Source: DATBAX01 sp963723765 (GTDB lineage Bacteria > Acidobacteriota > Terriglobia > Terriglobales > Acidobacteriaceae). Taken from it: a stretch of DNA of 64,000 bases. The stretch's first letter is position 1. Each line of letters starts with the position of its first letter. Shown one piece after another: positions 1 to 8,694 of the stretch. The stretch is taken from positions 1,116,001-1,180,000 of the forward strand of contig CAVRSD010000003.1 in assembly GCA_963723765.1 (NCBI GenBank), in the 5' to 3' direction. The notes under the pieces are model-generated. The model made no database searches. It had not been told where the DNA came from and saw only the letters and a list, made by a program, of their open reading frames with translations. A program made the position numbers and the translations under genes.

Positions 1-2
1 AT

Positions 3-557
3 GGAAAATGGTCGCTGCGGGCTTCCGTGACTTCCGGACTTTCTTTGCAGGACGTACACGTGCCAGAAGCAAACCTGCTACCAGGGACTGGCGGATTGAA
101 GTCGCCACTGATGTGTTTGAATCAGGCGCGTTACGGAATATCGTGGGGCGCGATCGGCGCCGCCATGGCTTGCTATGACTGCGCCCTCCAGTATTCCCAG
201 TTGCGCAAGCAGTTTCGCGATCAACCCATCGCTTCCCATCAAATGGTGCAGGAAAAACTGGCGTGGATGATTACCGAAATCACCAAGGCACAGCTATTGG
301 TGCTGCAAGTGGGCCGATTGAAAGATGCCGATGCAGTGAAACATCAGCATATTTCCATGGCGAAGCGGAATAACGTGTGGATGGCCTTGGAATGTGCGCG
401 TCTGTCACGCGATATTCTGGGGGCAAATGGCGTTGCCGACGACTACCCCATCATGCGGCACATGATGAATCTGGAATCAGTGAAGACGTATGAAGGGACA
501 CAGGATATTCATACGTTAATCATTGGGCAGAGCATCACGGGGATTGATGCGTTCTGA
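3..557 (+). CDS. Glutaryl-CoA dehydrogenase, C-terminal part (5' end outside window)
   Basis: The frame is open to the left edge, so this is the last ~184 residues of a longer protein. The sequence matches the C-terminal half of acyl-CoA dehydrogenases, closest to the glutaryl-CoA dehydrogenase subgroup: an ARYGISWGAIGA helix, GRLKD, KRNN, and the terminal TYEGTQDIH motif whose Glu is the catalytic base in this subgroup, followed by the typical ending GQSITGIDAF. Known role: FAD-dependent oxidation and decarboxylation of glutaryl-CoA to crotonyl-CoA in Lys/Trp/aromatic degradation. It converges with folE, leaving only about 33 bp between stops. Subgroup assignment is by recalled similarity; the N-terminal half cannot be checked. 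Confidence 0.85.
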   Translation, partial: GKWSLRASVTSGLSLQDVHVPEANLLPGTGGLKSPLMCLNQARYGISWGAIGAAMACYDCALQYSQLRKQFRDQPIASHQMVQEKLAWMITEITKAQLLVLQVGRLKDADAVKHQHISMAKRNNVWMALECARLSRDILGANGVADDYPIMRHMMNLESVKTYEGTQDIHTLIIGQSITGIDAF

Positions 558-590
558 AGGTCGCTATCGGCCGTCAGCTCTAAGCAAGAG

Positions 591-1190
591 CTAAACTCCG
601 TTCGGCCGGTTGCGGATGAGCGACAGGAATTCCGACCGGGTTTCCTGCTCGGCCCGGAAACAACCCAACATGGAAGATGTCACTGCCGCGGAATGCTGTT
701 TCTCCACTCCACGCATCATCATGCACAGATGCCGCGCTTCAATCACCACGCCAACTCCCTGAGGTTGGATCGCGCTCTGAATAGTCTCGGCAATCTGCGT
801 GGTCAAACGCTCCTGGATCTGCAAGCGGCGGGAAAAGATTTCGATCAGCCGCGGAATTTTGCTGAGGCCAATAACTTTGCCATTCGGAATATAAGCCACG
901 TGTACCTTGCCGAAGAATGGCAGCATGTGGTGCTCGCAGAGGCTGAACATTTCGACGTCTTTGACGATGACCATCTCATCATAGGTAACTGTGAACAAGG
1001 CCTTTTTCAACATGGCCTCGGGATCTTCTTTATAGCCCTTAACCAGATGCTGATAGGCGCGGTGAACTCGCTCGGGAGTGCGCTCCAAACCTTCGCGTGT
1101 AGGATCTTCGCCGAGGCGCACGATCATCTCCCGCACCAGATCTTCGAAGGTGGCGCTGGTCAGAGATGTAGTCTCAACAGAGGAGGACAT
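591..1190 (-). CDS. folE: GTP cyclohydrolase I
   Basis: A 199-residue protein of normal length for the family. It converts GTP to 7,8-dihydroneopterin triphosphate, the first step of folate, tetrahydropterin and 7-deazaguanine (queuosine) synthesis. Visible zinc/catalytic residues are Cys85 with His87/His88 in the SLCEHH motif, and Cys156 in the HLCMMMRGV motif; the RTPERV and GLSKIPR motifs are also present. It is the last gene of a minus-strand group behind two PTPS/QueD homologues that use its product, so a pterin or deazapurine pathway operon is likely. The start ATG at 1190 is the natural N-terminus, and nothing is missing. Confidence 0.95.
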   Translation of the reverse strand: MSSSVETTSLTSATFEDLVREMIVRLGEDPTREGLERTPERVHRAYQHLVKGYKEDPEAMLKKALFTVTYDEMVIVKDVEMFSLCEHHMLPFFGKVHVAYIPNGKVIGLSKIPRLIEIFSRRLQIQERLTTQIAETIQSAIQPQGVGVVIEARHLCMMMRGVEKQHSAAVTSSMLGCFRAEQETRSEFLSLIRNRPNGV

Positions 1191-1257
1191 GTTTGCCTTT
1201 TCTCTCTACCATCAAAGTGGACGGTCTAGGGCTGTAATCTCGAAGTCATTCCGGCGG

Positions 1258-1680
1258 CTAACGCCGCATCTCCGCATTTCCGGTGTATTCGAATGAATTC
1301 ATCATAGTCTCTTGAATCCGTACTCTTTCTAGATGAGCCAGGGTGAATCCGCGCTGCAAAATTTCATAAATGACCGTGCTTAGTATCTCGGTGGTCGGAA
1401 TGGCTGTGGCAAACTCCGGCAGCATATTCAGGTTCTCGATATCGAAGCGATTCACAATCTCCCGGTGCACAAAACCATCTAAATCCACCAGATTGCATAC
1501 CATGCCGGTACTCTGATCCACCTGACCGCTGACTGTGACTTCGACTGTGTAGTTGTGGCCGTGTCCATGCGGATTGTTGCACTTGCCGTAGATCGCGATA
1601 TTCTCTTCCGCCGTCATGGCGTCGTTATGCAGACGATGGGAAGCAGAAAACCTGTAGCGGCGAGTCAAATAGGCCTTCAT
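1258..1680 (-). CDS. 6-pyruvoyl-tetrahydropterin synthase / QueD family protein (copy 1)
   Basis: A 140-residue PTPS-fold enzyme. The zinc ligands are visible as His15 (SASHRLH) and His40/His42 (HGHGHNY), and the catalytic Cys34 sits in YGKCNNP. Family members act on dihydroneopterin triphosphate, giving 6-pyruvoyl-tetrahydropterin or 6-carboxy-tetrahydropterin (QueD). Its start overlaps the stop of the upstream paralogue in an ATGA, so the two are probably translationally coupled and co-expressed with folE. Which of the two copies makes which product cannot be told from the sequence. They are clearly diverged, so they are likely to have different substrates or to form a hetero-oligomer. Confidence 0.85.
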   Translation of the reverse strand: MKAYLTRRYRFSASHRLHNDAMTAEENIAIYGKCNNPHGHGHNYTVEVTVSGQVDQSTGMVCNLVDLDGFVHREIVNRFDIENLNMLPEFATAIPTTEILSTVIYEILQRGFTLAHLERVRIQETMMNSFEYTGNAEMRR

Positions 1681-2087
1681 GCTTCACCGTAGAAATCGAC
1701 GAATAAATCCGGGGTCTCGTACACGCGGACGCGATGCAATTGTGCAGCTTTCAACTTTGGCATGAGCCGCTGCCAGATGGCGATGGCGAGGTTCTCCGTA
1801 GTCGGAATGGTAGTGAAGAATTCAGGAACTTCTTTATTGAGAAAGCGGTGATCCATGGCATCAAGCACCTCACGATGCATGGTTTCTTTCAGTTGCTTGA
1901 GATCCACGACGAAACCGGAACGCGGGTCGACTTCGCCTTTCACTGTGACTTCCAAGGTGTAGTTATGACCGTGGCCGTTGGGATTGTTGCACTTGCCAAA
2001 AATGCGCCGGTTTTCCTCCGGAGTGAAATCCGGATTGTGATAGTAGTGCGAAGCGGCGAATTCGGCTTTGCGAGTGAGATAAACCAT
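1677..2087 (-). CDS. 6-pyruvoyl-tetrahydropterin synthase / QueD family protein (copy 2)
   Basis: A 136-residue paralogue of the following gene. It has the same zinc-binding His14 (AASHYYH) and His39/His41 (NGHGHNY), the active-site Cys33 (FGKCNNP), and the IPTTENL motif. The two proteins share the motif framework but differ over most of the C-terminal half. It lies 7 bp after the glycosyltransferase stop and overlaps the next paralogue by 4 nt (ATGA), which indicates one transcript. The role is pterin or queuosine-precursor synthesis downstream of FolE; the exact product is unresolved. Confidence 0.85.
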   Translation of the reverse strand: MVYLTRKAEFAASHYYHNPDFTPEENRRIFGKCNNPNGHGHNYTLEVTVKGEVDPRSGFVVDLKQLKETMHREVLDAMDHRFLNKEVPEFFTTIPTTENLAIAIWQRLMPKLKAAQLHRVRVYETPDLFVDFYGEA

Positions 2088-2094
2088 TCAATCC

Positions 2095-3222
2095 TCAGTG
2101 CTGGACACTTCTTGCCGGATGTTGCTTGGATGCGCCGGCGTGAATTACGTCTAACTTTTCCGCCGAAACTTGTCCGCCCGCTGTATAGCTTCTTCCCTTC
2201 CAGCTTACTTTATTTCTTCTGTAAGAGATCTTGGAGCGCAATAAGAGATACGAAAATAACGGAAGACCAAATAAAGACAGCGCATTCGCATCCCAGGAAA
2301 AATGGGCGCGGCGAATTCGCCTGAAAAGAAAACTTAGAAGGACAACGGCAAGAACGGCCGAGATAGCGGCCACTCGCGCCTGATTAATTCCCGGCCGTTT
2401 GAAAATAGAGGTCGCAATCGCCAACGCGATAGTGCCGAGAATCAGCAGAAACTCCGTGAATCGCATGACTGCCAGCTTTATTGGCGACGGAAACAAGAGC
2501 ACCAGATTCTTGGTCCAGCCTTCGCGAAGCTGGGCAAAGCTGCGATACATGCGAGTCCGGACCGCATCTCCGCCATAACGGAACAGAATCTTTCGACCCG
2601 ATGCTTTCATCGCGCGGGCCAATTCAACATCTTCGAGAAGGCTGCTGGCGACGGCAGCATGACCCCCAATGGCATCGTAGGCCTGGCGCGAAATCAGAAT
2701 GTACTGACCGTTCGCGGCCGCGGCCGGAGAAGACGGATCGCTGACTTGCGCCGGATTGTAGGTCGCGGCCAACTCGGCAAAAATCACCGGCATAATCGCT
2801 TTCTCCCAGAATCCATGCACTTCTTGTTCTGGTGAATAAGAAAGCATATCTATGCCGTGTTGATTGGCTTCCGCGAGTGCGCGGGCCAGCGAGCCGGAAT
2901 AATGGACTGTGTCCGCGTCGGTAAAAAGCAGCCATTCCCCATGCGCGTGTTGCGCGCCGGAGAAAACCGCGTTGTTCTTCCCGGTCCAGCCAGACGGCAA
3001 CGGTCCGGGACTGATGACATGAACTCCGGTAAATGACTCGGCAATCTTCCGCGTGCCATCCGTGGAGCCATCATCAACAACAAAGATTTCAAAGTTAACG
3101 CCAAGCTGAGATACCAGCGATTCCAGACAAGCCGCCAGGCTGACCTCTTCGTTGCGCGCCGGAACAACTATGGACACCTGGGGTCTTGTCTGGCCATCCC
3201 GCGCTGGATCGGGCGTCTCCAT
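2095..3222 (-). CDS. Membrane-associated GT2 family glycosyltransferase (HpnB/CrtQ-like)
   Basis: A 375-residue protein with an N-terminal GT-A fold: SIVVPARNEE at about 17-26, VVDDGSTDG at 48-56, the acceptor-site-like LPSGWTGKNNA at about 75-85, the DxD-type TDADT at 101-105, and a LLEDVELA motif. The C-terminal third has about three hydrophobic segments that anchor it to the membrane. The LPxGWTGK signature is shared with hopanoid-associated HpnB and carotenoid CrtQ-type transferases, so a lipid acceptor is likely but not proven. It is the first gene of the minus-strand pterin group; the link may be only positional. Confidence 0.8.
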   Translation of the reverse strand: METPDPARDGQTRPQVSIVVPARNEEVSLAACLESLVSQLGVNFEIFVVDDGSTDGTRKIAESFTGVHVISPGPLPSGWTGKNNAVFSGAQHAHGEWLLFTDADTVHYSGSLARALAEANQHGIDMLSYSPEQEVHGFWEKAIMPVIFAELAATYNPAQVSDPSSPAAAANGQYILISRQAYDAIGGHAAVASSLLEDVELARAMKASGRKILFRYGGDAVRTRMYRSFAQLREGWTKNLVLLFPSPIKLAVMRFTEFLLILGTIALAIATSIFKRPGINQARVAAISAVLAVVLLSFLFRRIRRAHFSWDANALSLFGLPLFSYLLLRSKISYRRNKVSWKGRSYTAGGQVSAEKLDVIHAGASKQHPARSVQH

Positions 3223-3247
3223 AAGGTGAATTCTGTATTATAGCTTT

Positions 3248-3736
3248 GTGAGACGCGCCTTATTGCCGATTGGGATTCTAACCATATTGTTGTGCGGATG
3301 TTACCGGGGATCGCGGCCGGCCGGCATTGGCACTGCGGCGCCCGACTTCACCGTGGTGGACTCCGACCGCAAAGTTACACTCAGCGAATTTCGGGGCCAG
3401 ATCGTGGTCTTGAATTTCTGGGCCACCTGGTGCCAGCCTTGCGTAGAAGAAGTACCGTCACTGGTTCAGATGCAGCGGCAGATGCGAAGCAGGGGAGTGA
3501 CGGTTTTGGCGGTGAGTATCGATGATAGCGACGATGCCTATCACAGCTTTTTGAAAAACTACAATGTTGATTTGCTAACGGTCCGCGACGCCGACAAGAA
3601 AAGTAACACTCTGTACGGGACCTTCAAGTTTCCCGAGACTTACATTATCGATCGCAAGGGGATGGTGCGCCGGAAGTTTATTGGGCCGGTGGACTGGAGC
3701 GAGCCCGAGATTGTGGATTTCCTTAACAAGCTCTGA
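3248..3736 (+). CDS. TlpA/ResA-like thioredoxin-fold lipoprotein
   Basis: A 162-residue protein starting at GTG. The N-terminus is hydrophobic and ends in a lipobox-like LLCGC, so Cys18 is the probable lipidation site. The thioredoxin-like domain starts at about 30 (APDF), and the active site WATWCQPC carries redox Cys62 and Cys65. These are envelope disulfide reductases used in cytochrome c maturation or extracytoplasmic thiol redox. It is divergent from the glycosyltransferase, with about 25 bp between starts, so both promoters must overlap neighbouring coding sequence. No cytochrome-maturation genes are adjacent, so its partner is unknown. Confidence 0.85.
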   Translation: MRRALLPIGILTILLCGCYRGSRPAGIGTAAPDFTVVDSDRKVTLSEFRGQIVVLNFWATWCQPCVEEVPSLVQMQRQMRSRGVTVLAVSIDDSDDAYHSFLKNYNVDLLTVRDADKKSNTLYGTFKFPETYIIDRKGMVRRKFIGPVDWSEPEIVDFLNKL

Positions 3737-3790
3737 GACCTGATCTTCACCGAACTTCCTTTCCGGTTGTACTCCTCTACAATACAAAGC

Positions 3791-4852
3791 GTGAAAACCT
3801 GGGACGTCATCATCGTTGGCGGGGGGATCATTGGACTCTCCCTCGCGATTGAATTGCGCAAGCGGGGAGCACAGGTTCTGGTAGTGGAAAGAGGAGAACC
3901 GGGACGGGAGGCTTCTCATGCGGCGGCAGGAATGTTGGCCGACTGCATCATGGAGACTCCCGCCGCGCTGCAAACCCTGGCTACGGCTAGTGCACGTATG
4001 TATCCGGAGTTCGTGCATGAGTTGCAGGATGAATCGGGCATCAAGGTTGACCTGCGTGATCAAGGCACGATTTTGTTTTTGTCTTCCAAAAGCACAACGG
4101 ATTTCGCGGATTGTTCAACCACTCAACTGCTTCCAGAACGTTGCACTGAGCTTGAGCCAGCGCTGGCTGACACAAAGCGTCCGGCAATTTATTTAAGAGA
4201 ACGCAGTGTGGATCCGCGGGCTTTGACTCTGGCTGCATTCAAAGCAGCGAAACATCGCGAAGTCGACATTGCTTCTGGAACCGGGGTAACGGGAATATTG
4301 ATTTCCGAAGGCCGGACGACCGGCGTCAGCACGGAGAGGAGAACTTATAGCGCGCCGATTGTGGTCAATTGTGCCGGGGCCTGGTCTGGACAGCTTCCGC
4401 CTCATCACTTCCCTACCCATCCAGTGAAAGGACAGATGCTGTCGGTAATCGGCGGCCCGGCGGTCAAACATGTGATTCGCGCCCCGGAGATTTACCTCGT
4501 GCCACGTAGCGATGGTCGAATTCTGATTGGCTCAACCGTCGAAGAAGCCGGATACGACAAGCGCACGGATGTAGAAACCATACAGCGCCTGCATCGGGCA
4601 GCGATTGGTTTGGTTCCATCTTTAAGCGCTGCGCGCATGCACGAAGCCTGGGCTGGATTGCGACCCGGAACTCCCGATGATTTACCGATCCTAGGTGCGA
4701 CATCTACTCCAGGATATTTTGTGGCTACCGGACATTTTCGCGATGGAATTTTGCTGGCCCCTGTTACCGCGCTTGTAATGGCCCAAGCCGCGATGGGTCA
4801 AGGTCCGGAATACGATCTTTCCGCTTTTTCTCCCCAGCGATTTCAGTTCTAG
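3791..4852 (+). CDS. thiO: Glycine oxidase ThiO-like FAD-dependent oxidoreductase
   Basis: A DAO-type flavoprotein of 353 residues. The FAD-binding Rossmann motif (VIIVGGGIIG) begins at about residue 6, followed by a conserved ERG and the ASHAAAGMLA segment typical of ThiO. Further on are a substrate-side HPVKGQML, GSTVEEAG and a C-terminal WAGLRPGTPDDLPILG motif. ThiO oxidises glycine to iminoglycine for the thiazole of thiamine. I chose GTG 3791 because it puts the dinucleotide fold at the family-typical position; TTG 3767 would add eight residues. No other thiamine gene is nearby, so a related D-amino-acid or sarcosine-type oxidase is not excluded. Confidence 0.75.
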   Translation: MKTWDVIIVGGGIIGLSLAIELRKRGAQVLVVERGEPGREASHAAAGMLADCIMETPAALQTLATASARMYPEFVHELQDESGIKVDLRDQGTILFLSSKSTTDFADCSTTQLLPERCTELEPALADTKRPAIYLRERSVDPRALTLAAFKAAKHREVDIASGTGVTGILISEGRTTGVSTERRTYSAPIVVNCAGAWSGQLPPHHFPTHPVKGQMLSVIGGPAVKHVIRAPEIYLVPRSDGRILIGSTVEEAGYDKRTDVETIQRLHRAAIGLVPSLSAARMHEAWAGLRPGTPDDLPILGATSTPGYFVATGHFRDGILLAPVTALVMAQAAMGQGPEYDLSAFSPQRFQF

Positions 4853-4926
4853 ATCGGCTGAGAACCGCGAGACGGTCACAGCCTTTCGGTATACTGGATC
4901 GTTTTCAGAATTCGGTTTAGCTCCGA

Positions 4927-4986
4927 GGGTCCTTCGACTCCATGGACGTTTTGCTTCGCAAAACATCCACTGCGCTAAGGATGACA
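4927..4986 (-). repeat. Dispersed palindromic repeat, family 1 (inverted copy)
   Basis: Read on the minus strand this is TGTCATCCTTAGCGCAGTGG..., then a short palindrome (TTTTGCGAAGCAAAA), then ...GTCGAAGGACCC. The same unit recurs at 55727-55788 and 57311-57373. The repeat lies in frame upstream of the M20 peptidase and adds 28 spurious codons to that ORF if the first ATG is used. Confidence 0.7.
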
Positions 4987-5025
4987 CGGGATTTTACGTT
5001 TGTTTCACGAGAAAGGGTTACAGCT

Positions 5026-6399
5026 ATGGCTTCCCCGGCACTTGATTATGCCCGCCAGAATCAGCAACGCTTTTTGAATGAATTGAAAGATTTGCTGCGC
5101 ATCCCCAGCGTCAGCACGCTCGATCAGCACAAAAGTGATGTCCAGAAAGCGGCTGAATTCGTGGCCAACGATCTGCGGCGCATTGGGATGGAAAATGTCG
5201 AAATCATCCCCACCAAGGGGCATCCGCTGGTTTATGCAGATTGGCTTAACGCACCGGGCAAGCCGACCGCGCTCTGCTACGCGCACTATGACGTGCAGCC
5301 TGCCGAACCGCTGAACGAATGGATCAGCCCGCCGTTCGCCCCGACTGAGCGCAACAATAATCTTTATGCCCGCGGCGCGGTCGATGACAAAGGCCAGCTC
5401 TGGATGGAGATCAAAGCGCTGGAATCGTTGATGAAAGGCCACGGCGGTAAGCTGCCGATCAACGTAAAAGTCCTGATTGAAGGTGAAGAGGAAGTTGGCG
5501 GCGAATCGATTGCGGCTTATGTCCGGAAAGAAAAAGCCAAGCTTAAAGCGGATTTCGCTCTGGTGTGCGATACCGAGCTATTCGCTCCTGATCTTCCCAC
5601 CCTATGCGTGGGATTGCGCGGATTGGTTTACACCGAAATCGAAGCGGTCGGAGCAAAAACCGACTTGCATTCCGGAATGTACGGTGGTGCGGCCCCGAAT
5701 CCTTTCTTTGCTCTGATCGAGATCATCAGCAAATTGAAAGATTCCAAAGGCAAGGTGCTGATCCCCGGTTTTTACAAAGGTGTGAAGGCACCGAGCAAGG
5801 ACGAACTGAAGGCCTGGAAGAAGCTTCCCTTCAATGAAGAGCACTATCGCAAAACTGAAGTCGGTTCGACAGTGCTGACTGGTGAACCAGGGTTCTCCGT
5901 GCTATATCGAACATGGGCGCGGCCCACGCTCGAAGTCCACGGCATGCCCGGCGGATTCACGGCTCCCGGCGCGAAGACTGTCATTCCCGCCAAAGCCTCG
6001 GCAAAGGTTTCCATGCGGCTGGTGCCGAACCAGGACGCAGACGATGTTCTCAAGAAGTACACGAAATTCGTGAAGAAGCTCACTCCCAAAGGAATTCAAA
6101 TCAAGATCAAAACGTGGAGCAAGGGCCCGGCGTGCGTCGTAGGTACGGACAACAAGTATGTGAAAGCGTCCACCGAAGCTATGCACGAGGTGTTCAAAAA
6201 AGATACGGTGTTCATTCGCTCTGGCGGATCAATTCCCATCGTGACTGACTTTCAGGATGTCCTAAAGATTCCCAGCGTGATGATGGGCTTCGGCCTTCCC
6301 GACGACAACCTGCACGCCCCCAACGAGAAATTCCATATCCCAAACTTCTACCGGGGAATTGAATCGATCTGCCTGTTTTTTGAGAAGTTGGGAAAATAA
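5026..6399 (+). CDS. M20 family dipeptidase / metallopeptidase
   Basis: A 457-residue protein of the M20/M28 zinc peptidase clan (CNDP-like dipeptidase group). Metal and catalytic motifs are visible: YAHYDVQPA (His and Asp), GAVDDKGQL (bridging Asp), IEGEEEVGG (general-base Glu pair), and DLHSGMYGG in the lid domain. Function: hydrolysis of dipeptides or N-acylated amino acids in the cytoplasm. I placed the start at ATG 5026, which follows an AGAAAGGG ribosome-binding sequence. An upstream in-frame ATG at 4942 lies inside a dispersed repeat and gives an unlikely N-terminus. Confidence 0.9.
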   Translation: MASPALDYARQNQQRFLNELKDLLRIPSVSTLDQHKSDVQKAAEFVANDLRRIGMENVEIIPTKGHPLVYADWLNAPGKPTALCYAHYDVQPAEPLNEWISPPFAPTERNNNLYARGAVDDKGQLWMEIKALESLMKGHGGKLPINVKVLIEGEEEVGGESIAAYVRKEKAKLKADFALVCDTELFAPDLPTLCVGLRGLVYTEIEAVGAKTDLHSGMYGGAAPNPFFALIEIISKLKDSKGKVLIPGFYKGVKAPSKDELKAWKKLPFNEEHYRKTEVGSTVLTGEPGFSVLYRTWARPTLEVHGMPGGFTAPGAKTVIPAKASAKVSMRLVPNQDADDVLKKYTKFVKKLTPKGIQIKIKTWSKGPACVVGTDNKYVKASTEAMHEVFKKDTVFIRSGGSIPIVTDFQDVLKIPSVMMGFGLPDDNLHAPNEKFHIPNFYRGIESICLFFEKLGK

Positions 6400-6443
6400 T
6401 GTTCTGCAAGAAAACATGATCAAGTCCAAGCTGTTTTTAAGAC

Positions 6444-6857
6444 TCAGTGCGCCCCCGGCGGGGGAGTTGCAGCACTGGGAGCTGGCCCATTGCTCACAGG
6501 AGCGGCCACGGGGCTGGCGTCCGCACCGAAGGGGACATCCAAAGCCCCCATGCGTCCGCTGTCCTTATCGAGAACCAACAATCGCACCCGCTTGGTAGCA
6601 GCATCCGGCATAAATGACACGGGATGCGGAATACCGTGACGGGTAAGCACGGCCGCATACTGCGGCTGGGTGAGCTTCAACTCCGAACTATCGTGAAAGT
6701 ATTGCAGCGGTTTTCCCGTCTTATCAAACGTACAAATAGCAAAACCCAAGCGCAGATCGCGTCCACCATCATCCGTCGATGTAAAGGTAAGGCTGGCAGG
6801 ATCAATCGCCAGAAAATACTTCGCCTGACTTGGTTGATCCGGTGGGACGGACCGCGG
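6444..6857 (-). pseudogene. Detached 3' portion of the VWFA-related gene (other reading frame)
   Basis: On the minus strand this frame reads VPPDQPSQAKYFLAID, then a Thr/Asp-rich strand, then LRLGFAICTFDKTGKPLQ and ends PPGAH. That is the usual C-terminal region of acidobacterial VWFA-related proteins, and it has no start of its own: the frame opens from a stop at 6858-6860. It continues directly the protein encoded at 6802-8280, with the switch point near 6845-6855 by eye. One indel, natural or a sequencing/assembly error, explains both pieces. Confidence 0.7.
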
Positions 6858-8280
6858 TCATGACCAGGATCGCAGTCGCGCTCAGCATATCCTGACAAGC
6901 CGCCTGTTGCAGGGCGGCATCCTGTTTGGCTGCGTCATCACCGATAGCCCCGCCTTGCGGCCGCGCATAGTAACCCTCGCGATAGGCCAAATGCACTCCG
7001 GACTGACCGGTCTTCACCACGATGCGGTGAAACTCTCCATGCCAGTTGCTGGAGTCGGGATAGTAGGAAAGTTCGTAGTAGGACGTGCCATCGTTCACTG
7101 CGGTCTTTACACAATCGCTGAGATCGTTGTTGTTGACACAGATGCGGCCACCGGTCTCCTGGGCGAGTACTTCCATGGAGGCCTGCGAGGAGAAGCGATT
7201 CACGTCCTCTCGCTGCACCGATCTGCTGGCTCCGGCACCGGTCATGCCCGGCTGGTTTACACGCGTGGAGGCGCTAAAATAAGACTGCGTTTTCAATCCG
7301 GACGGGTCCATGGGATAGACCGCTACCTGCGCGTCCGCAAGCGCCGTGGCCACGTCATCCATTTGCGATTGATACATTCGCATCGAGGTGAACTTGTTGT
7401 CGGTGTCAGGACCGATTACCAAAGGAAACGACGACGAAATCCAGAGCAGATTCTTTCGTCCGGGGTAGCCGGAGAGAAATCTGGCAATCCCCCGCAGTGC
7501 ATCCAGGGTCTCTTGCACTCGCACATCCATGTTCAGGGCAAAAGTTTCTTGTTCAAAGCGCTGCATTGACGCCATGGCTCCGTTCTCGCCTTGCGCCGAT
7601 TGCGCGTCGGCCATCAGTGCCGACAAAGCATTGGGATCGTCGCGGGGATCGACGTCCGCATTTCCGGAAGATTCCAGGGACGAAGCTTTGCGCGCCGCTT
7701 CCCGCAGGAGTTTCGGATCGGTAGTGAAATTCTGCAAGAGGTGCAGGCGCTGGTCCATGAGGAAGATCGCGGCTGGCACATCGTCCGGAATCGAGGCCAA
7801 CATCTTGACCATCTGCCGGTGCATCTGCATTTGCGAGCCGATATCGGTGTTGATTCCGTCAATGAGCATGATCGTAGGGGGCACCGTCATGTTCTGCAGC
7901 GTCACCAGATTCGTGAAAACCCCGGCGGGCATTTGCGTCGCCTTGCGGCTGCGCGCGCTAAGGTCCGCCATGCTGACAGCCTGAAAAGCCGCAATCGATT
8001 CTGGTTTCTGATCTTTCTTGGGAGGGATTTGCTCATAGACCTCGAAGTCCTTCGCGGTCAGTCCGGGCACAGGATGGCCCTGCTTATCGCGCACGACAAC
8101 TTCGATCGTCACCATATTGGAGTTGGCTTTGAAGGTTGTCGTGGGCTGGGCAGGCGCGGCTGCCGGGGCTGCGGTCTCGGGCTTCTGCCCCGCTTCCTGC
8201 CCTACCGCGATCACGCTAAGCATTAGGACCAATGTCCAAAAGAAAAACGATTTCGCACGTAATTGTTTCCTGAACTGCAT
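6802..8280 (-). CDS. VWFA-related exported protein, frameshifted near its C-terminus
   Basis: A 492-residue ORF with an N-terminal signal peptide (hydrophobic to about residue 27, then a Pro/Ala/Thr linker). It is followed by the VVRDKQGHPVPGLTAKDFEVYE motif region and a VWA-like domain with a degenerate metal site (LIDGINTD). This is the VWFA-related family, abundant in Acidobacteriota, of secreted or surface proteins with unknown ligand. The last ~18 residues after MTAVRP do not look like the family, whereas the overlapping frame below does. The true protein is therefore probably about 600 residues, ending at 6444. It is transcribed alone, away from the TA pair. Confidence 0.8.
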   Translation of the reverse strand: MQFRKQLRAKSFFFWTLVLMLSVIAVGQEAGQKPETAAPAAAPAQPTTTFKANSNMVTIEVVVRDKQGHPVPGLTAKDFEVYEQIPPKKDQKPESIAAFQAVSMADLSARSRKATQMPAGVFTNLVTLQNMTVPPTIMLIDGINTDIGSQMQMHRQMVKMLASIPDDVPAAIFLMDQRLHLLQNFTTDPKLLREAARKASSLESSGNADVDPRDDPNALSALMADAQSAQGENGAMASMQRFEQETFALNMDVRVQETLDALRGIARFLSGYPGRKNLLWISSSFPLVIGPDTDNKFTSMRMYQSQMDDVATALADAQVAVYPMDPSGLKTQSYFSASTRVNQPGMTGAGASRSVQREDVNRFSSQASMEVLAQETGGRICVNNNDLSDCVKTAVNDGTSYYELSYYPDSSNWHGEFHRIVVKTGQSGVHLAYREGYYARPQGGAIGDDAAKQDAALQQAACQDMLSATAILVMTAVRPTGSTKSGEVFSGD

Positions 8281-8445
8281 GGCACAAAACCTCCGGCAAG
8301 GGCTCGCGGTTTTCTAGCCTCAATAGATCAGAACAATTGTCTGCTCCTAAGGGTTCTGATGTCTAGGGGATGTACTCGTTCAGTAGATGGTGGAGATCCA
8401 GCATCGGCTGCCAAATGCGATAAAATAGGCGGATCGAGGTCAATA

Positions 8446-8694
8446 ATGGCGCAGATGACACCCGAAGTTTCCAAGTTGCTCGAGCAAGCATTGTCCCTAT
8501 CGGTTGAAGAACAGGAAGCGTTGGCGGATTCCCTGATCTCCAATCTCGGCGGCAAGGTGGACGAGGGAGTACAGGCGGCTTGGGAAACTGAGATCGGGAA
8601 ACGAGTCGCAGAGCTAGACTCTGGCAACGCCAAGACTACTTCCTGGACAGAAGTACGGAAACGGAATTTGGCGAAGTTACCCCGTGCCCACTAA
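8446..8694 (+). CDS. Addiction-module antitoxin (RelB/ParD-like, short acidic)
   Basis: An 82-residue protein beginning at ATG 8446 behind a GAGG ribosome-binding site. The pattern (PEVSKLLEQALSLSVEEQEALADSLI, a central acidic stretch, WETEIGKRVAELDSG) matches the putative addiction module component family found upstream of ParE-type toxins. It would bind and neutralise the toxin and autoregulate the operon. The toxin GTG lies inside its 3' end (11 nt overlap), the standard coupled arrangement. Longer upstream frames have no family similarity. Confidence 0.8.
   Translation: MAQMTPEVSKLLEQALSLSVEEQEALADSLISNLGGKVDEGVQAAWETEIGKRVAELDSGNAKTTSWTEVRKRNLAKLPRAH

Noticed and set aside
1734..2324. 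196-codon plus-strand ORF opposite the PTPS/glycosyltransferase genes
   Set aside because: Antisense shadow of real genes; no protein features.
7591..8226. 211-codon ORF opposite the VWFA gene
   Set aside because: Arg/His-rich shadow of a GC-rich coding region.
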